Assembly (NCBI GenBank): GCA_021324775.1
Contig: JAJPIM010000006.1
Coordinates: 1-64,000 of the forward strand
Origin: Gemmatimonadota bacterium
GTDB lineage: Bacteria > Gemmatimonadota > Gemmatimonadetes > Gemmatimonadales > Gemmatimonadaceae
Reading direction: 5' to 3'
Length of the DNA: 64,000 nt
Part shown: one piece after another, positions 41,869 through 50,089 of the stretch
How positions within the stretch are numbered: position 1 is the first letter of the stretch
Layout of the letters: each line of letters begins with the position of its first letter
Position numbers and translations under genes: made by a program
Notes under the pieces: model-generated
The model's database searches: none
What the model saw: only the letters and a program-made list of their open reading frames with translations
Told to the model about the DNA's origin: nothing

Positions 41869-41925
41869 TCTCCTCTCTGTTTGTCTCCTCTCTGTTTGTC
41901 TCCTCTCTGTTTGTCTCCTCTCTCG
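41869..41925. repeat. 15-bp CT-rich repeat
   Basis: Unit TCTCCTCTCTGTTTG three times plus a partial fourth. Same polypyrimidine class and polarity as the other tracts. Confidence 0.9.
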
Positions 41926-41944
41926 GCCGTTGGTGTGAAGACAC

Positions 41945-41977
41945 GAGCGGGGCGCCTCTCTCCGAAGCGCCCCGCTC
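41945..41977. terminator. GC hairpin downstream of the cold-shock gene
   Basis: GAGCGGGGCGC and GCGCCCCGCTC form a perfect 11-bp stem with an 11-nt loop. It lies 69 nt after the cold-shock stop on the minus strand. No T-run follows, so factor-independent termination is uncertain. Confidence 0.5.
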
Positions 41978-42045
41978 TCACGCCTTCACCCCGCCTTCGC
42001 GTACGACCGCGCTGCCGTACGACCGCTCGGGGCTCGCGGTGCCCC

Positions 42046-42264
42046 TTAGTGCGCCGCCGCCGCCTTCGTCACGTTCTCCGCGGCTGGCCCCTTCTGCCCC
42101 TGCACAATGTCGAACTCCACCGCGTCACCCTCGGCCAGCGACTTGAACCCCGTCCCCTGGATCGCGCTGTAGTGCACGAAACAGTCCTTCTGGCCGTTGT
42201 CCGGCGTGATGAAACCGAACCCCTTCGCGTCGTTGAACCACTTCACCTTACCGGTCGTGCGCAT
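42046..42264 (-). CDS. Cold-shock domain protein
   Basis: 72 residues, a single [23 protein letters not shown] (RNP1-type) and [12 protein letters not shown] (RNP2-type FVHxS) are complete; it ends with [13 protein letters not shown]. It is an RNA chaperone of the CspA type that opens mRNA secondary structure. CAGGAG lies 7 nt before the ATG. The AT-richer upstream stretch 42265-42515 probably holds a long 5' leader, as usual for csp genes, but no specific element is identified. Confidence 0.95.
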   Translation of the reverse strand: MRTTGKVKWFNDAKGFGFITPDNGQKDCFVHYSAIQGTGFKSLAEGDAVEFDIVQGQKGPAAENVTKAAAAH

Positions 42265-42515
42265 TCCAAACTCCTGACTTGTAGACTTTGTTCAGGGAGC
42301 GGAACGCGCCGTTACCCTGACAAACTCTGACTCGCGGGAACTCGGGGTCTCTCGCGCTAAACCCACCAGCCGTGGCGGACAAAACCCGGCTCGTGCGCGC
42401 GAAAATAATAACGCGTGCCCGTACCCGCAAGGGTCAGATTGACGGATTCGCCCAGACCTAAACCGTTCCCCCTGAGCGACTTAGCACTCGGCCCGCACCG
42501 GGCGCGCGTCCGCCG

Positions 42516-42956
42516 CTACTGGGCCACCGAGGCGCTCACCACGAAATACTCGGTATCCCCGAAGCAGGAGCTCGGAATCCCCCGGTGCTGCTCGTACGCG
42601 ACCGACAACCGCTTCGCGCTGTTCGCCTCGATGAACTTCGCCACCGAGTCGCTGCGCACCGTGAAATCGAACATCTGCGATACCGTCGCCGGATAGCTCG
42701 CCAACGCAAGTTGGCCTTCCCACGTTTGGCACACCCACCCCTTCTTCGAGATCTTCTGCACATACCCCGTCCGCTGCCCGCGCGAGTACACGAAACTGAG
42801 CGTCGACCACGTGTAGAGCGCGAATAACGTCCCCGGCAGAATGACGACCACCAGGAGCGCGATCAGCCCCCAGTGACGCCGCTTCTTCGGCGAAGGCTGC
42901 GCCGCCACATCGGCGGTGTTGATCGCACGCGGAGGTATATCGGATGGCTGGGTCAT
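42516..42956 (-). CDS. Membrane-anchored conserved protein
   Basis: 146 residues. A cytoplasmic N terminus of about 28 residues is followed by one helix (HWGLIALLVVVILPGTLFALYTW). The outside part has GYVQKISKKGWVCQTWEGQLALAS, a pattern I know from a widespread small Bacteroidetes-type protein often mislabelled as 6-phosphogluconate dehydrogenase. No enzyme motif is present. Two Cys residues (in WVCQTW and SSCFG) could form a disulfide. Start ATG 42956; no clear ribosome binding site. Function unknown. Confidence 0.7.
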   Translation of the reverse strand: MTQPSDIPPRAINTADVAAQPSPKKRRHWGLIALLVVVILPGTLFALYTWSTLSFVYSRGQRTGYVQKISKKGWVCQTWEGQLALASYPATVSQMFDFTVRSDSVAKFIEANSAKRLSVAYEQHRGIPSSCFGDTEYFVVSASVAQ

Positions 42957-43129
42957 GAGCGGTCTGCCGAAGAAAAGGGGGCGACGTATCCCACCAGTGG
43001 CCGGTGCGATTCCGCACCGCCGAACGATACGCCTGAACGATACGCCGTCCGCCGGCGGACGCCAGCCGAACCCCAGCGAGACCGCACGATCGCACTCAAC
43101 CTCCACGGCGCCGCCCAGGAATTTGTTTC

Positions 43130-43255
43130 AGCCCCCCCAATCCCTAATCCCTAATCCCCAATCCCCAATCCCTAATCCCCAATCCCTAATCCCCAATCCC
43201 CAATCCCCAATCCCCAATCCCCATCCCCAATCCCCAATCCCCAACCCCCAATCCC
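43130..43255. repeat. Heptamer minisatellite CCCTAAT/CCCCAAT
   Basis: About 18 units of 7 bp in the gap 42957-43258, ending just before the serpin stop codon. Minus strand reads GGGATTA/GGGGATT. Confidence 0.93.
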
Positions 43256-43258
43256 GCC

Positions 43259-44497
43259 TCACGGATCACTCACCTGCCCCATGAACAGAATCGCCCCCGT
43301 CTGATCGTCCCGCAACACCGCCAGGAATGGATGGTCCGCGACGAACTGCACGACGCCGCCCACGTGAACCGACGTCGCCTGAATTCCGATGGAGGTCACC
43401 GCCGCCGCCTCCGTCCCCTCCTCCGACACGTCGATGTACGTCGCCTGCCGCACGTCGCTGATCGCGAAACGCCGGCGAGCACCCCCGGCCGCCATCATGC
43501 CGCTGAAATCCGCGCCGTCGGAAAACGCCCCCGCCATCCCGAGCCGCTTGAGCGCGTCGTTGAGCCGGAGATCCGTCCGGATCGTGAACCGAGGCAGCAC
43601 CACGTGGACCTTCGTGCGCGCTCCCGCCAGCCGCCACGGCGCCGTGCCGAGTGCTCGGTACGCCCCGGCCAGCCCGGCCCCGCTGTCCGGCAGCAGCACG
43701 TACATGCTGAACCGGTTGCCGGCATACGGCATCCGCAGCACCGCGATCCGCTCCGGCGATGTGATCACACGAATCGCGTACTCCCCGGTCTGCGTCATCA
43801 TCCTGTGCTGCACCACGCTCCGGTCGGGCCGCGTGAATCCCCGCACTTCGGTCTTCGTGCTGTCGAACTTCGCGGCCCACTGTCCCTTGAAGTACACCGC
43901 GTTCGTCAGCATCAGCACCGGGCGCGGCTCCGGCGGCGCCGTGAGGATCGTTGGAATCTTTCCTTCGGTGCTCCGCGCCGCCCACCCGTTGATCGCATCC
44001 ACCGCCGCCCGCGAGCCGAAGTCCACAGCCTCGGCGTCCGCACCGAAGTCGCGCCGCAGATCCGCGATGTACCCGGGAGAGAGTGGGACGCCCTGCTGTG
44101 CCCACATCGCGTTGGCGATGAGGAGCTGCACGTCTTTCTGATCCCGGAGCGACGCCAGCAACCGCGCGTTCGCGGCCGCCACTGTCTCCGGCACCACCGC
44201 CCCAAACCCGAGCGTCCGCCCCATCTCCTCGCGCGTCTGCCCCCGCGCTCCCCCGTACGCCATCCCCAACGCCACGCCGGCGCTCACCGGCGAGACGAAC
44301 ACGTTGCCGCTCCCATGCTGCGCGGCATCCCGGAACAGCGCAGTCGCAAAGGACTCGTACAGCGGCGGCATCACGGTGTCGGCCGGCACGGGCCGCTGGG
44401 GACGGCTTCGCACACCCGGCCCGGGTGACGCCATTAACCCCGCCGCCACGAGCACGGCCGGAATGCTGATCGCATGGTACGCGAGCTGTCGTGACAT
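43259..44497 (-). CDS. Secreted serpin
   Basis: 412 residues with a signal peptide ([17 protein letters not shown]). Serpin marks in order: [92 protein letters not shown] and [23 protein letters not shown]. The hinge [10 protein letters not shown] keeps small residues as in inhibitory serpins, so it should trap serine or cysteine proteases. The bait residue in the loop (SIGIQATS) cannot be fixed. GGGGAGA lies 7 nt before ATG 44497. A link to the many exported peptidases here is speculative. Confidence 0.92.
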   Translation of the reverse strand: MSRQLAYHAISIPAVLVAAGLMASPGPGVRSRPQRPVPADTVMPPLYESFATALFRDAAQHGSGNVFVSPVSAGVALGMAYGGARGQTREEMGRTLGFGAVVPETVAAANARLLASLRDQKDVQLLIANAMWAQQGVPLSPGYIADLRRDFGADAEAVDFGSRAAVDAINGWAARSTEGKIPTILTAPPEPRPVLMLTNAVYFKGQWAAKFDSTKTEVRGFTRPDRSVVQHRMMTQTGEYAIRVITSPERIAVLRMPYAGNRFSMYVLLPDSGAGLAGAYRALGTAPWRLAGARTKVHVVLPRFTIRTDLRLNDALKRLGMAGAFSDGADFSGMMAAGGARRRFAISDVRQATYIDVSEEGTEAAAVTSIGIQATSVHVGGVVQFVADHPFLAVLRDDQTGAILFMGQVSDP

Positions 44498-44693
44498 ACG
44501 CAGTATCTCCCCTTTCCCGTTTCTCCTTTCTCCGTTGCGCCCCCCTCTGTTTAGAACGCCGGCCGGCCCCCGATATGCACACGCTCCGCAACATCCGTCA
44601 ATTCGCCCCGGGCAGCGTAGCGGGTAGATTGAGGGCTGGCCGTTGAACGCCGGCCGTTGAGGATTGGCCGGTCGCCGGCCCCTGCACTCGCCG

Positions 44694-44780
44694 GCGTCGT
44701 GCTCGTGATGTCGTGCTCGTGATGTCGTGCTCGTGATGTCGTGCTCGTGATGTCGTGCTCGTGATGTCGTGCTCGTGATG
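44694..44780 (+). repeat. 14-bp tandem array of overlapping minicistrons before ispG
   Basis: Unit ATGTCGTGCTCGTG; ATGs at 44708, 44722, 44736, 44750, 44764 and 44778. From each of the first five, ATG TCG TGC TCG TGA reads Met-Ser-Cys-Ser-stop, and the A of the TGA is the A of the next ATG. The sixth ATG is the ispG start. A partial unit precedes the first ATG. Confidence 0.9.
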
Positions 44781-46067
44781 TCGAACTTTCGCCGCGGGAT
44801 CTCCGTGCCTGTCCGCCGTACGACCGTCACCACCGATGTGGGCGGCGTCCTGATCGGGTCCTCCCACCCGGTCGTCGTGCAGTCCATGACCAATACCGAC
44901 ACCGCGGACGCGGCCGCGACCGCCGCCCAGGTGTCGGCGCTCGCCCGCGCAGGATCACAGCTGGTCCGCGTGACGGTCAACAACGAGGAGGCCGCAGCCG
45001 CCGTACCCGAGATCGCCGATCGCATCGCGGACCTCGGCACTCCCGTCCCGATCGTCGGGGACTTTCACTACAACGGCCATCTCCTCCTCGCCAAGTACCC
45101 CGGCTGCGCCCGTGCCCTCGCGAAGTACCGCATCAACCCCGGCAATGTCGGCACCAAACGCCGCGACGAACACTTCCGCGCGATCATCGAGATCGCCGTC
45201 GCGAACGGCAAGCCGGTCCGCATCGGGGTGAATTGGGGATCGCTCGATCAGGACTTGCTCACGACGATGATGGATGACAACGCCCGCCGCGCCGAGCCGG
45301 CTGACGCACGCGATGTCTACATCGAGGCCATGCTCGAGAGCGCACTCCGCTCCGCGGCCCTCGCCGAAGACGCTGGCCTCGGCCACGATCGCATCGTCAT
45401 CTCCGCCAAAGTCTCGCTGGTCCCCGACCTGGTCGATGTCTACCGCCGGCTCGCCGGCCGCTGCGACTACCCGCTGCACCTGGGTCTCACCGAAGCGGGG
45501 CTCGGCACCAAAGGCATCGTGGCGAGCACGGCCGGCCTCGCCATCCTGCTCGCTGAAGGCATCGGCGACACGATCCGCGTCTCCCTCACACCCAAGCCCG
45601 GCGGCGACCGCACCGAAGAGGTGTTCGTGTCGCAGCAGATCCTCCAGTCGCTCGGACTCCGCAGCTTCGCCCCGCAGGTCACCGCGTGCCCCGGATGCGG
45701 GCGCACGACGTCCACGTTCTTCCAGCACATGGCGGAAGACATCCAGACGTACCTGCGCGAACAAATGCCCATCTGGCGCGCGAAATATCCGGGCGTGGAA
45801 GAGATGCGCGTCGCCGTCATGGGCTGCGTCGTGAACGGTCCGGGCGAATCCAAGCACGCCAACATCGGGATCTCGCTCCCCGGCACGTTCGAGGAGCCCA
45901 AGGCCCCGGTCTACGTCGATGGCAAGCTCGCACTCACCCTGCGCGGCGATGACATCGTCCCCGAGTTCCTCGCGATGCTCGAGGAGTACGTCGCGCGCCG
46001 CTATGGCGCCGAGTTGGCCGGCGCCGCGGCGCCGGGTTGGTCGCGAGCGGGTAATACGACGGTGTGA
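44778..46067 (+). CDS. ispG: 4-hydroxy-3-methylbut-2-en-1-yl diphosphate synthase (IspG/GcpE)
   Basis: 429 residues. Iron-sulfur enzyme of the MEP pathway that reduces MEcPP to HMBPP. The TIM-barrel half has [36 protein letters not shown] and YRINPGNVG. The C-terminal half has the 4Fe-4S ligands in [11 protein letters not shown] (CxxC) and [19 protein letters not shown] with its Cys and Glu. The ATG at 44778 is the last unit of the 14-bp repeat; GTG 44769 is possible. No Shine-Dalgarno is seen, so reinitiation from the minicistrons is plausible. Confidence 0.93.
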   Translation: MSNFRRGISVPVRRTTVTTDVGGVLIGSSHPVVVQSMTNTDTADAAATAAQVSALARAGSQLVRVTVNNEEAAAAVPEIADRIADLGTPVPIVGDFHYNGHLLLAKYPGCARALAKYRINPGNVGTKRRDEHFRAIIEIAVANGKPVRIGVNWGSLDQDLLTTMMDDNARRAEPADARDVYIEAMLESALRSAALAEDAGLGHDRIVISAKVSLVPDLVDVYRRLAGRCDYPLHLGLTEAGLGTKGIVASTAGLAILLAEGIGDTIRVSLTPKPGGDRTEEVFVSQQILQSLGLRSFAPQVTACPGCGRTTSTFFQHMAEDIQTYLREQMPIWRAKYPGVEEMRVAVMGCVVNGPGESKHANIGISLPGTFEEPKAPVYVDGKLALTLRGDDIVPEFLAMLEEYVARRYGAELAGAAAPGWSRAGNTTV

Positions 46068-46228
46068 GCGGTTGGCGTCCGGCGCGCACCCGGTGAGCTT
46101 TTGATTTGCGCCGGACTCCCGGCAAGCTCGACCCAACATTTGACGTCGTTCGGGGGTATCCATGGAAGTAACACGTCGGCCGCGCACGGTCCCGCGGCAC
46201 AGGCTGAATTCCTCTCTGGATGTGTTCC

Positions 46229-46387
46229 ATGGCTCGCCTATCGGTCACTCGGGTCTGGGCTGCCTATCTCCGCGGCTCGGGGGCGATCGACATGCTCCAG
46301 ATCGGCGGCATCGCGCTGATCGTGCTGCCGGTCGCGGTCGGCGTGTGGTACCTGATCGCCGATTTGCTCGGAGTGGTGCTGCCGTGA
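46229..46387 (+). CDS. 52-residue single-helix membrane protein
   Basis: MARLSVTRVWAAYLRGSGA then one strong helix (IGGIALIVLPVAVGVWYLIADLLG). Too short to be listed by usual length cut-offs, but the stop codon overlaps the GTG of the next gene (GTGA at 46384-46387), which supports translation and coupling. It may be a membrane-anchored partner of the LTxxQ-like protein downstream, as small anti-sigma or leader proteins are in metal-sensing ECF loci. Function inferred only from context. Confidence 0.5.
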   Translation: MARLSVTRVWAAYLRGSGAIDMLQIGGIALIVLPVAVGVWYLIADLLGVVLP

Positions 46388-47043
46388 TCCGCATCGCCGG
46401 CGAGTTGGCCAACGGGCTCGGCGCATGGATGGTCGCCGCGACGGTCGTCTTCGCCGGGGTCACGTTCGCGAGCGGTATGTTCACGCCCGCCCGCGCACAG
46501 AGTTACGGCGGACCAGGCGGCGGACGCGGTGGACGCGGCGGCGACAACAATTCGCTGCTCAACACGCCCGATCCGCACGTAGTCGCGATGGCGAAAGCGA
46601 TCTCCGCCGACCCCGAGGACCCGCTCCCGATGATCCTCGCCGACCGCAACGAGATCAAGCTCACCGACAGCCAGACCGTCACGCTGTCGATGCTGGAATC
46701 GAGGCTCCGGATCGACAACGGACCGCTCCACGACAAGCTCGATGAGCTGCGGCCGCCGGGCGTCAACGCCAAGCCGGACTACGCGCACCTCGACTCCGCG
46801 GGCCGCGACTCGCTGGTCAAGGCACGGGCGGCGATCGCCCAGACGATGGGCGCCATCCACGACAATGATCTCGCAGCCCGGCAGGCAGCTTTCGAGGTCC
46901 TGACTCCCGATCAGCGGAACGCGATCACCGATCTCGAGAAACGCGTCCGGACCATGCTCAATGCAGGAATCCCCCGCGACGACGCCGAGGGCGGCCGCTC
47001 TGGCGGACACCACCCCGGTGGCCAATCCGGTGGATCGGGCTGA
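46384..47043 (+). CDS. Exported LTxxQ/Spy-like protein
   Basis: 219 residues. A signal sequence (AWMVAATVVFAGVTFASG...ARAQ) leads to a Gly-rich stretch and a helical domain. Two LTxxQ-type repeats are visible: IKLTDSQTVTLSMLESRLRID and EVLTPDQRNAITDLEKRVRT, spaced like those of Spy/CpxP/CnrX-family periplasmic sensors and chaperones. A His/Gly-rich end (GGHHPGGQSGG) might bind metal. It begins at GTG 46384, coupled to the small membrane protein. It probably belongs with the ECF sigma gene that follows. Confidence 0.7.
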   Translation: MIRIAGELANGLGAWMVAATVVFAGVTFASGMFTPARAQSYGGPGGGRGGRGGDNNSLLNTPDPHVVAMAKAISADPEDPLPMILADRNEIKLTDSQTVTLSMLESRLRIDNGPLHDKLDELRPPGVNAKPDYAHLDSAGRDSLVKARAAIAQTMGAIHDNDLAARQAAFEVLTPDQRNAITDLEKRVRTMLNAGIPRDDAEGGRSGGHHPGGQSGGSG

Positions 47044-47230
47044 GCGCATTGCGGCACTGCGAGTGGAAGGCAGCCCTCGCCATCCCGCGCCACGCGCGCG
47101 GGCAGGTGACGGCCCGCCGCGCGTCATTGGCGATGCGCCGCCACCACCTCGTCCTGCGTCCGCGCCACCGCGGCGCGCACTGAACGGGTCCAGTACCGGC
47201 ACGCCCGCGGCCAATCACGCCCGGACGCTT

Positions 47231-47932
47231 ATGACCGCCGATGCCGGCACCGGCGTGCACGACGGGAGCGAAGCGACGGCCGATGCCGCGCTGATCATCC
47301 GAGTCCGCGAGGGCGATGTCGCCGCCTACGCGATAGTCGTCCACCGTCACATGCGCTCGGCATTCGCGATCGCGTACCACGTGCTGCAGCACCGCGAGGA
47401 TGCCGAGGATGTCGTGCAGCAATCGTTCATGGCGGCGCTGGCGCGGCTCGACACGTTCGACGTCACGCGCCCGTTCGCGCCATGGTTCGGCCGTGTGGTG
47501 CTCAATCACGCGCGGAGTGCCCGGCGAAGCCGCGACCGTGTGTGGCGCCGCTCGTCCGAGTCGGCGGACCTGCTCGAGGCGCCCGCCTCCGCCGCCCCGG
47601 ACCGCCGCGCTGAAGACTCGGAGATCCGGACGCGCGTGCGCGCCGCGATGAACGTGCTCCCGGAACGCCAGCGCCTCGCAATCCAGTTGATCGAGATCGA
47701 CGGGTATACGCCAGCCGAAGTCGCGACCATGCTCGACCTCGCACCCGTCACGATGCGGTGGCACTTGATGGCGGCCCGGCGAACGCTCCGCCGCCTGCTT
47801 GCACCGCTGGCGCGGACACCGAAACGCGACGATACCGCAGATGAAAAGATCTCCCCGCAGCCCGGCACCACTCGGGGCTCGGCGCTCGGGAGACCGGATA
47901 ATACGGAGGCGGCAGATGCCAGGGATGAATGA
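47231..47932 (+). CDS. ECF RNA polymerase sigma factor
   Basis: About 233 residues from ATG 47231; an ATG at 46961 would add about 90 low-complexity residues overlapping the previous gene and is less likely. The sigma-2 region is YAIVVHRHMRSAFAIAYHVLQHREDAEDVVQQSFMAAL-like (core-binding DAEDVVQQ). The sigma-4 region is LPERQRLAIQLIEIDGYTPAEVATMLDLAPVTMRWHLMAARRTLR. It directs RNA polymerase to a stress or metal regulon. Its end overlaps the following anti-sigma-like gene by 17 nt. Confidence 0.9.
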   Translation: MTADAGTGVHDGSEATADAALIIRVREGDVAAYAIVVHRHMRSAFAIAYHVLQHREDAEDVVQQSFMAALARLDTFDVTRPFAPWFGRVVLNHARSARRSRDRVWRRSSESADLLEAPASAAPDRRAEDSEIRTRVRAAMNVLPERQRLAIQLIEIDGYTPAEVATMLDLAPVTMRWHLMAARRTLRRLLAPLARTPKRDDTADEKISPQPGTTRGSALGRPDNTEAADARDE

Positions 47933-48350
47933 CGGCCGGCCGGACACGGCTCTCCTCGCGCTGATCCGCGAGCACAGCCAGCCCGCGCCCACCGGCTCGG
48001 TGGACTGGAATGCGCTGGCGGCACGCATCGTCGAGAACGGCCGCGGCGAGTTGGCCGCGCGGCAGCGCGCAGCGTACGACAGTGACGGCATCCGCACGCT
48101 GCTGCGGCGCCCCGCACCGCGCCGGTGGTGGGAGGTGACGGCGGGATGGGCACGGCCGGCGATCGCCGCTGCGCTGGTCGTGAGCGCCATCTCCACGGCC
48201 GTCGTACTCGCATCGCCGTCCGTGACCGTCGCCGATGCCGGCGACTCCAGCACCGCCGCATGGCTCCAGACGCTGGGCGCTACCGGCACCGTGACCACGG
48301 CCACGCCCGCGACCCGCGATTCGCTCCTCGGTGAAGTAATCGGGCAATGA
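47916..48350 (+). CDS. Probable anti-sigma factor (single-pass membrane protein)
   Basis: 144 residues. The cytoplasmic N terminus (about 85 residues) has DTALLALIREHSQPAPTGSVDWNALAARIV, consistent with a sigma-binding domain. One helix follows (WARPAIAAALVVSAISTAVVLA), then an outside tail of about 35 residues. No zinc-binding HxxxCxxC motif is seen. GGAGG lies 6 nt before ATG 47916. It overlaps both the sigma gene and the next Spy-like gene, so all three are coupled. Assigned by position and topology. Confidence 0.65.
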   Translation: MPGMNDGRPDTALLALIREHSQPAPTGSVDWNALAARIVENGRGELAARQRAAYDSDGIRTLLRRPAPRRWWEVTAGWARPAIAAALVVSAISTAVVLASPSVTVADAGDSSTAAWLQTLGATGTVTTATPATRDSLLGEVIGQ

Positions 48351-48823
48351 CGCCACCGCTCCCGCCAGAGGGCGCATCCGGCGCGCATTCCGCCAGCCGG
48401 CGCCCGCGAGCACTCGCGACGCTGGTCGTCGTCATCGCACTGCTCACCGGCATCGTCGCGGGCATGGCAACCGACCGGCGGCTCGTCATGCGCTACCACG
48501 GCGGCCCCTTCGGTGGCCGCTTCGGCCCGGGCGGACGCGGACTACGCGGCGCCTGGGGCGGCGACGGCGGCCACTCGGCTCCCACCGACCGGATGCGCCA
48601 GCGCTTCGCGACGGAATTGGGACTCACGCCGGCCCAGATGACCCAGGTGGACTCCATCATGGGACGCAGCATGGCGCAACGACACGCCATCGAGGACTCG
48701 GTCCGCCCGCGCATGCGCGCAATCCTCGACTCCGCCCGGAGCCAGATCGAAAACATCCTGACCCCGGATCAACGCCAGAAGTTCGAAGCCTGGCGCTCGC
48801 GCAACCACACCCCACCGTCCTAG
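48347..48823 (+). CDS. Spy/CpxP-like periplasmic sensor protein
   Basis: 158 residues. One N-terminal helix (LATLVVVIALLTGIVAGMATD) anchors or exports it. A Gly/Arg/Phe-rich stretch is followed by a helical domain with LGLTPAQMTQVDSIMGRSMAQRHAIEDSVRPRMRAIL and ILTPDQRQKFEAW, the two LTxxQ repeats. CnrX-type metal sensors in this fold restrain the anti-sigma/sigma pair encoded beside them. The start overlaps the anti-sigma stop (ATGA). Confidence 0.8.
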   Translation: MTPPLPPEGASGAHSASRRPRALATLVVVIALLTGIVAGMATDRRLVMRYHGGPFGGRFGPGGRGLRGAWGGDGGHSAPTDRMRQRFATELGLTPAQMTQVDSIMGRSMAQRHAIEDSVRPRMRAILDSARSQIENILTPDQRQKFEAWRSRNHTPPS

Positions 48824-48915
48824 CTGGCACAGCCCATCGTCGGAGCTGGCGCAGCCCATCGTCTGTTCTCTACGCTCTACTTTCTGCTTGTCTCCTTTCT
48901 AGCCCGCAACGCGGG

Positions 48916-49374
48916 CTATGTACTATCTCCCCGCCGCCCGCGGCCCATCATCCGCGCCCGGATCGCATCCAGATTCTTGTCGAACGCTGGCTGCTGCGCC
49001 GGCACCAGCACTCCACGCAGATCTGCCATCTCCTTCTGCCGGAGATCCCGCCGCGTGATCCACGGCGTCGTCCCGGTGACCTTGGCGATCTGCCACTGGT
49101 ACGCCGCGTGAATCGAATCGGCGGTCTTCTTCTGCGCATCCGTCAGCGTGATCCCGTTGAACAGCGCCTCCATCATCCGCGCGCCCGGATTCCCCCCGCG
49201 TCCGCCGCCTCGCCCTGAATCGGCGCCCGCCGTACTCCCGGGCGAGCCCTGCGCAAAGACGGCGGGCGCCGCCGCAGCCGTCGCGAGGAATACGGCGAGG
49301 CAACCAGTGAGCAGCACGCCGGCGCGATGGCGGCGAAGGCGAGGGGATGACGGGCCTGAAGTATGCAGGCTCAT
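48916..49374 (-). CDS. Exported LTxxQ-like protein
   Basis: 152 residues. The signal peptide is RAGVLLTGCLAVFLATAAAAPAVFAQ. The mature part is Gly/Arg-rich, then helical: MEALFNGITLTDAQKKTADSIHAAYQWQ and MADLRGVLVPAQQPAFDKNLDAI, again two LTxxQ-type motifs. AGGAG lies 8 nt before ATG 49374. It is convergent with the sigma operon and is the third protein of this type within 3 kb. The short gap 48824-48915 holds a 22-bp direct repeat (CTGGCGCAGCCCATCG) and polypyrimidine DNA. Confidence 0.75.
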   Translation of the reverse strand: MSLHTSGPSSPRLRRHRAGVLLTGCLAVFLATAAAAPAVFAQGSPGSTAGADSGRGGGRGGNPGARMMEALFNGITLTDAQKKTADSIHAAYQWQIAKVTGTTPWITRRDLRQKEMADLRGVLVPAQQPAFDKNLDAIRARMMGRGRRGDST

Positions 49375-49573
49375 GGTCGGACTCCTATGGCGGGTGAGCA
49401 ACGGTCCATGAACGACTTCGCGCGGGATCGCCGATTCGTTGGGAGATGGCCGGGAATTCGCCCGCACCCTCGCATGGGCTCGCCCGGAGCGGGCAAATGC
49501 TCTACTCTCAATAGGAGATAGGAGCGCCGCTCGGCCGGACATGTAGCGATCACCGTGCCCTTCCTCTGGAGAT

Positions 49574-50089
49574 ATGCGAGACATGCAAGTTCGCGTCAAC
49601 GGGATCAGCCATGACTTCGTGGGAGACGCGGGCACGCCGCTTCTCTGGTATCTCCGCGACGAGCTCGGGCTCATGGGGACCAAGTTCGGATGCGGCATTG
49701 GCGCGTGCGGCGCGTGTACGGTACACCTGGACGGCCGCGCAGTTCGCAGCTGCCAGACACCACTCTCCGCGACACAGGGCAAAGGCGTCACCACGATCGA
49801 AGGCCTGAGCCCGGCCGGCACGCACCCCGTGCAGCGCGCATGGCGCGCGCACAATGTCCCCCAGTGCGGGTATTGTCAGAGCGGCCAGATCATGCAGGCG
49901 GCATCGCTGCTCGCCACGACGCCCTCGCCCACCGACTCCGAGATCGATGCGGCGATGCGCGGCAACATCTGCCGGTGCGGCACGTACCTCCGCATCCGCG
50001 CCGCCATCCACTCGGCCGCCTCCGGCGCTGGCACATCGGATACCGCGCCGCCTGGTGGCAGCCCGAACGGCGCGGAGGGCGGACGATGA
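49574..50089 (+). CDS. (2Fe-2S)-binding subunit of a molybdenum hydroxylase (isoquinoline 1-oxidoreductase alpha type)
   Basis: 171 residues. The plant-type ferredoxin domain has [20 protein letters not shown] and the fourth Cys in VRSCQ; the second cluster domain has [14 protein letters not shown] and [12 protein letters not shown]. Each pair of Cys motifs is complete, so two 2Fe-2S clusters are expected. It passes electrons from the molybdopterin subunit. The TGGAGAT site is close to ATG 49574. Its stop overlaps the start of the large subunit (ATGA). Confidence 0.92.
   Translation: MRDMQVRVNGISHDFVGDAGTPLLWYLRDELGLMGTKFGCGIGACGACTVHLDGRAVRSCQTPLSATQGKGVTTIEGLSPAGTHPVQRAWRAHNVPQCGYCQSGQIMQAASLLATTPSPTDSEIDAAMRGNICRCGTYLRIRAAIHSAASGAGTSDTAPPGGSPNGAEGGR

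Noticed and set aside
46958-48499. 513-residue minus-strand frame opposite the sigma/anti-sigma genes
   Set aside because: Composition is that of an antisense frame and the sigma factor on the plus strand is clear.
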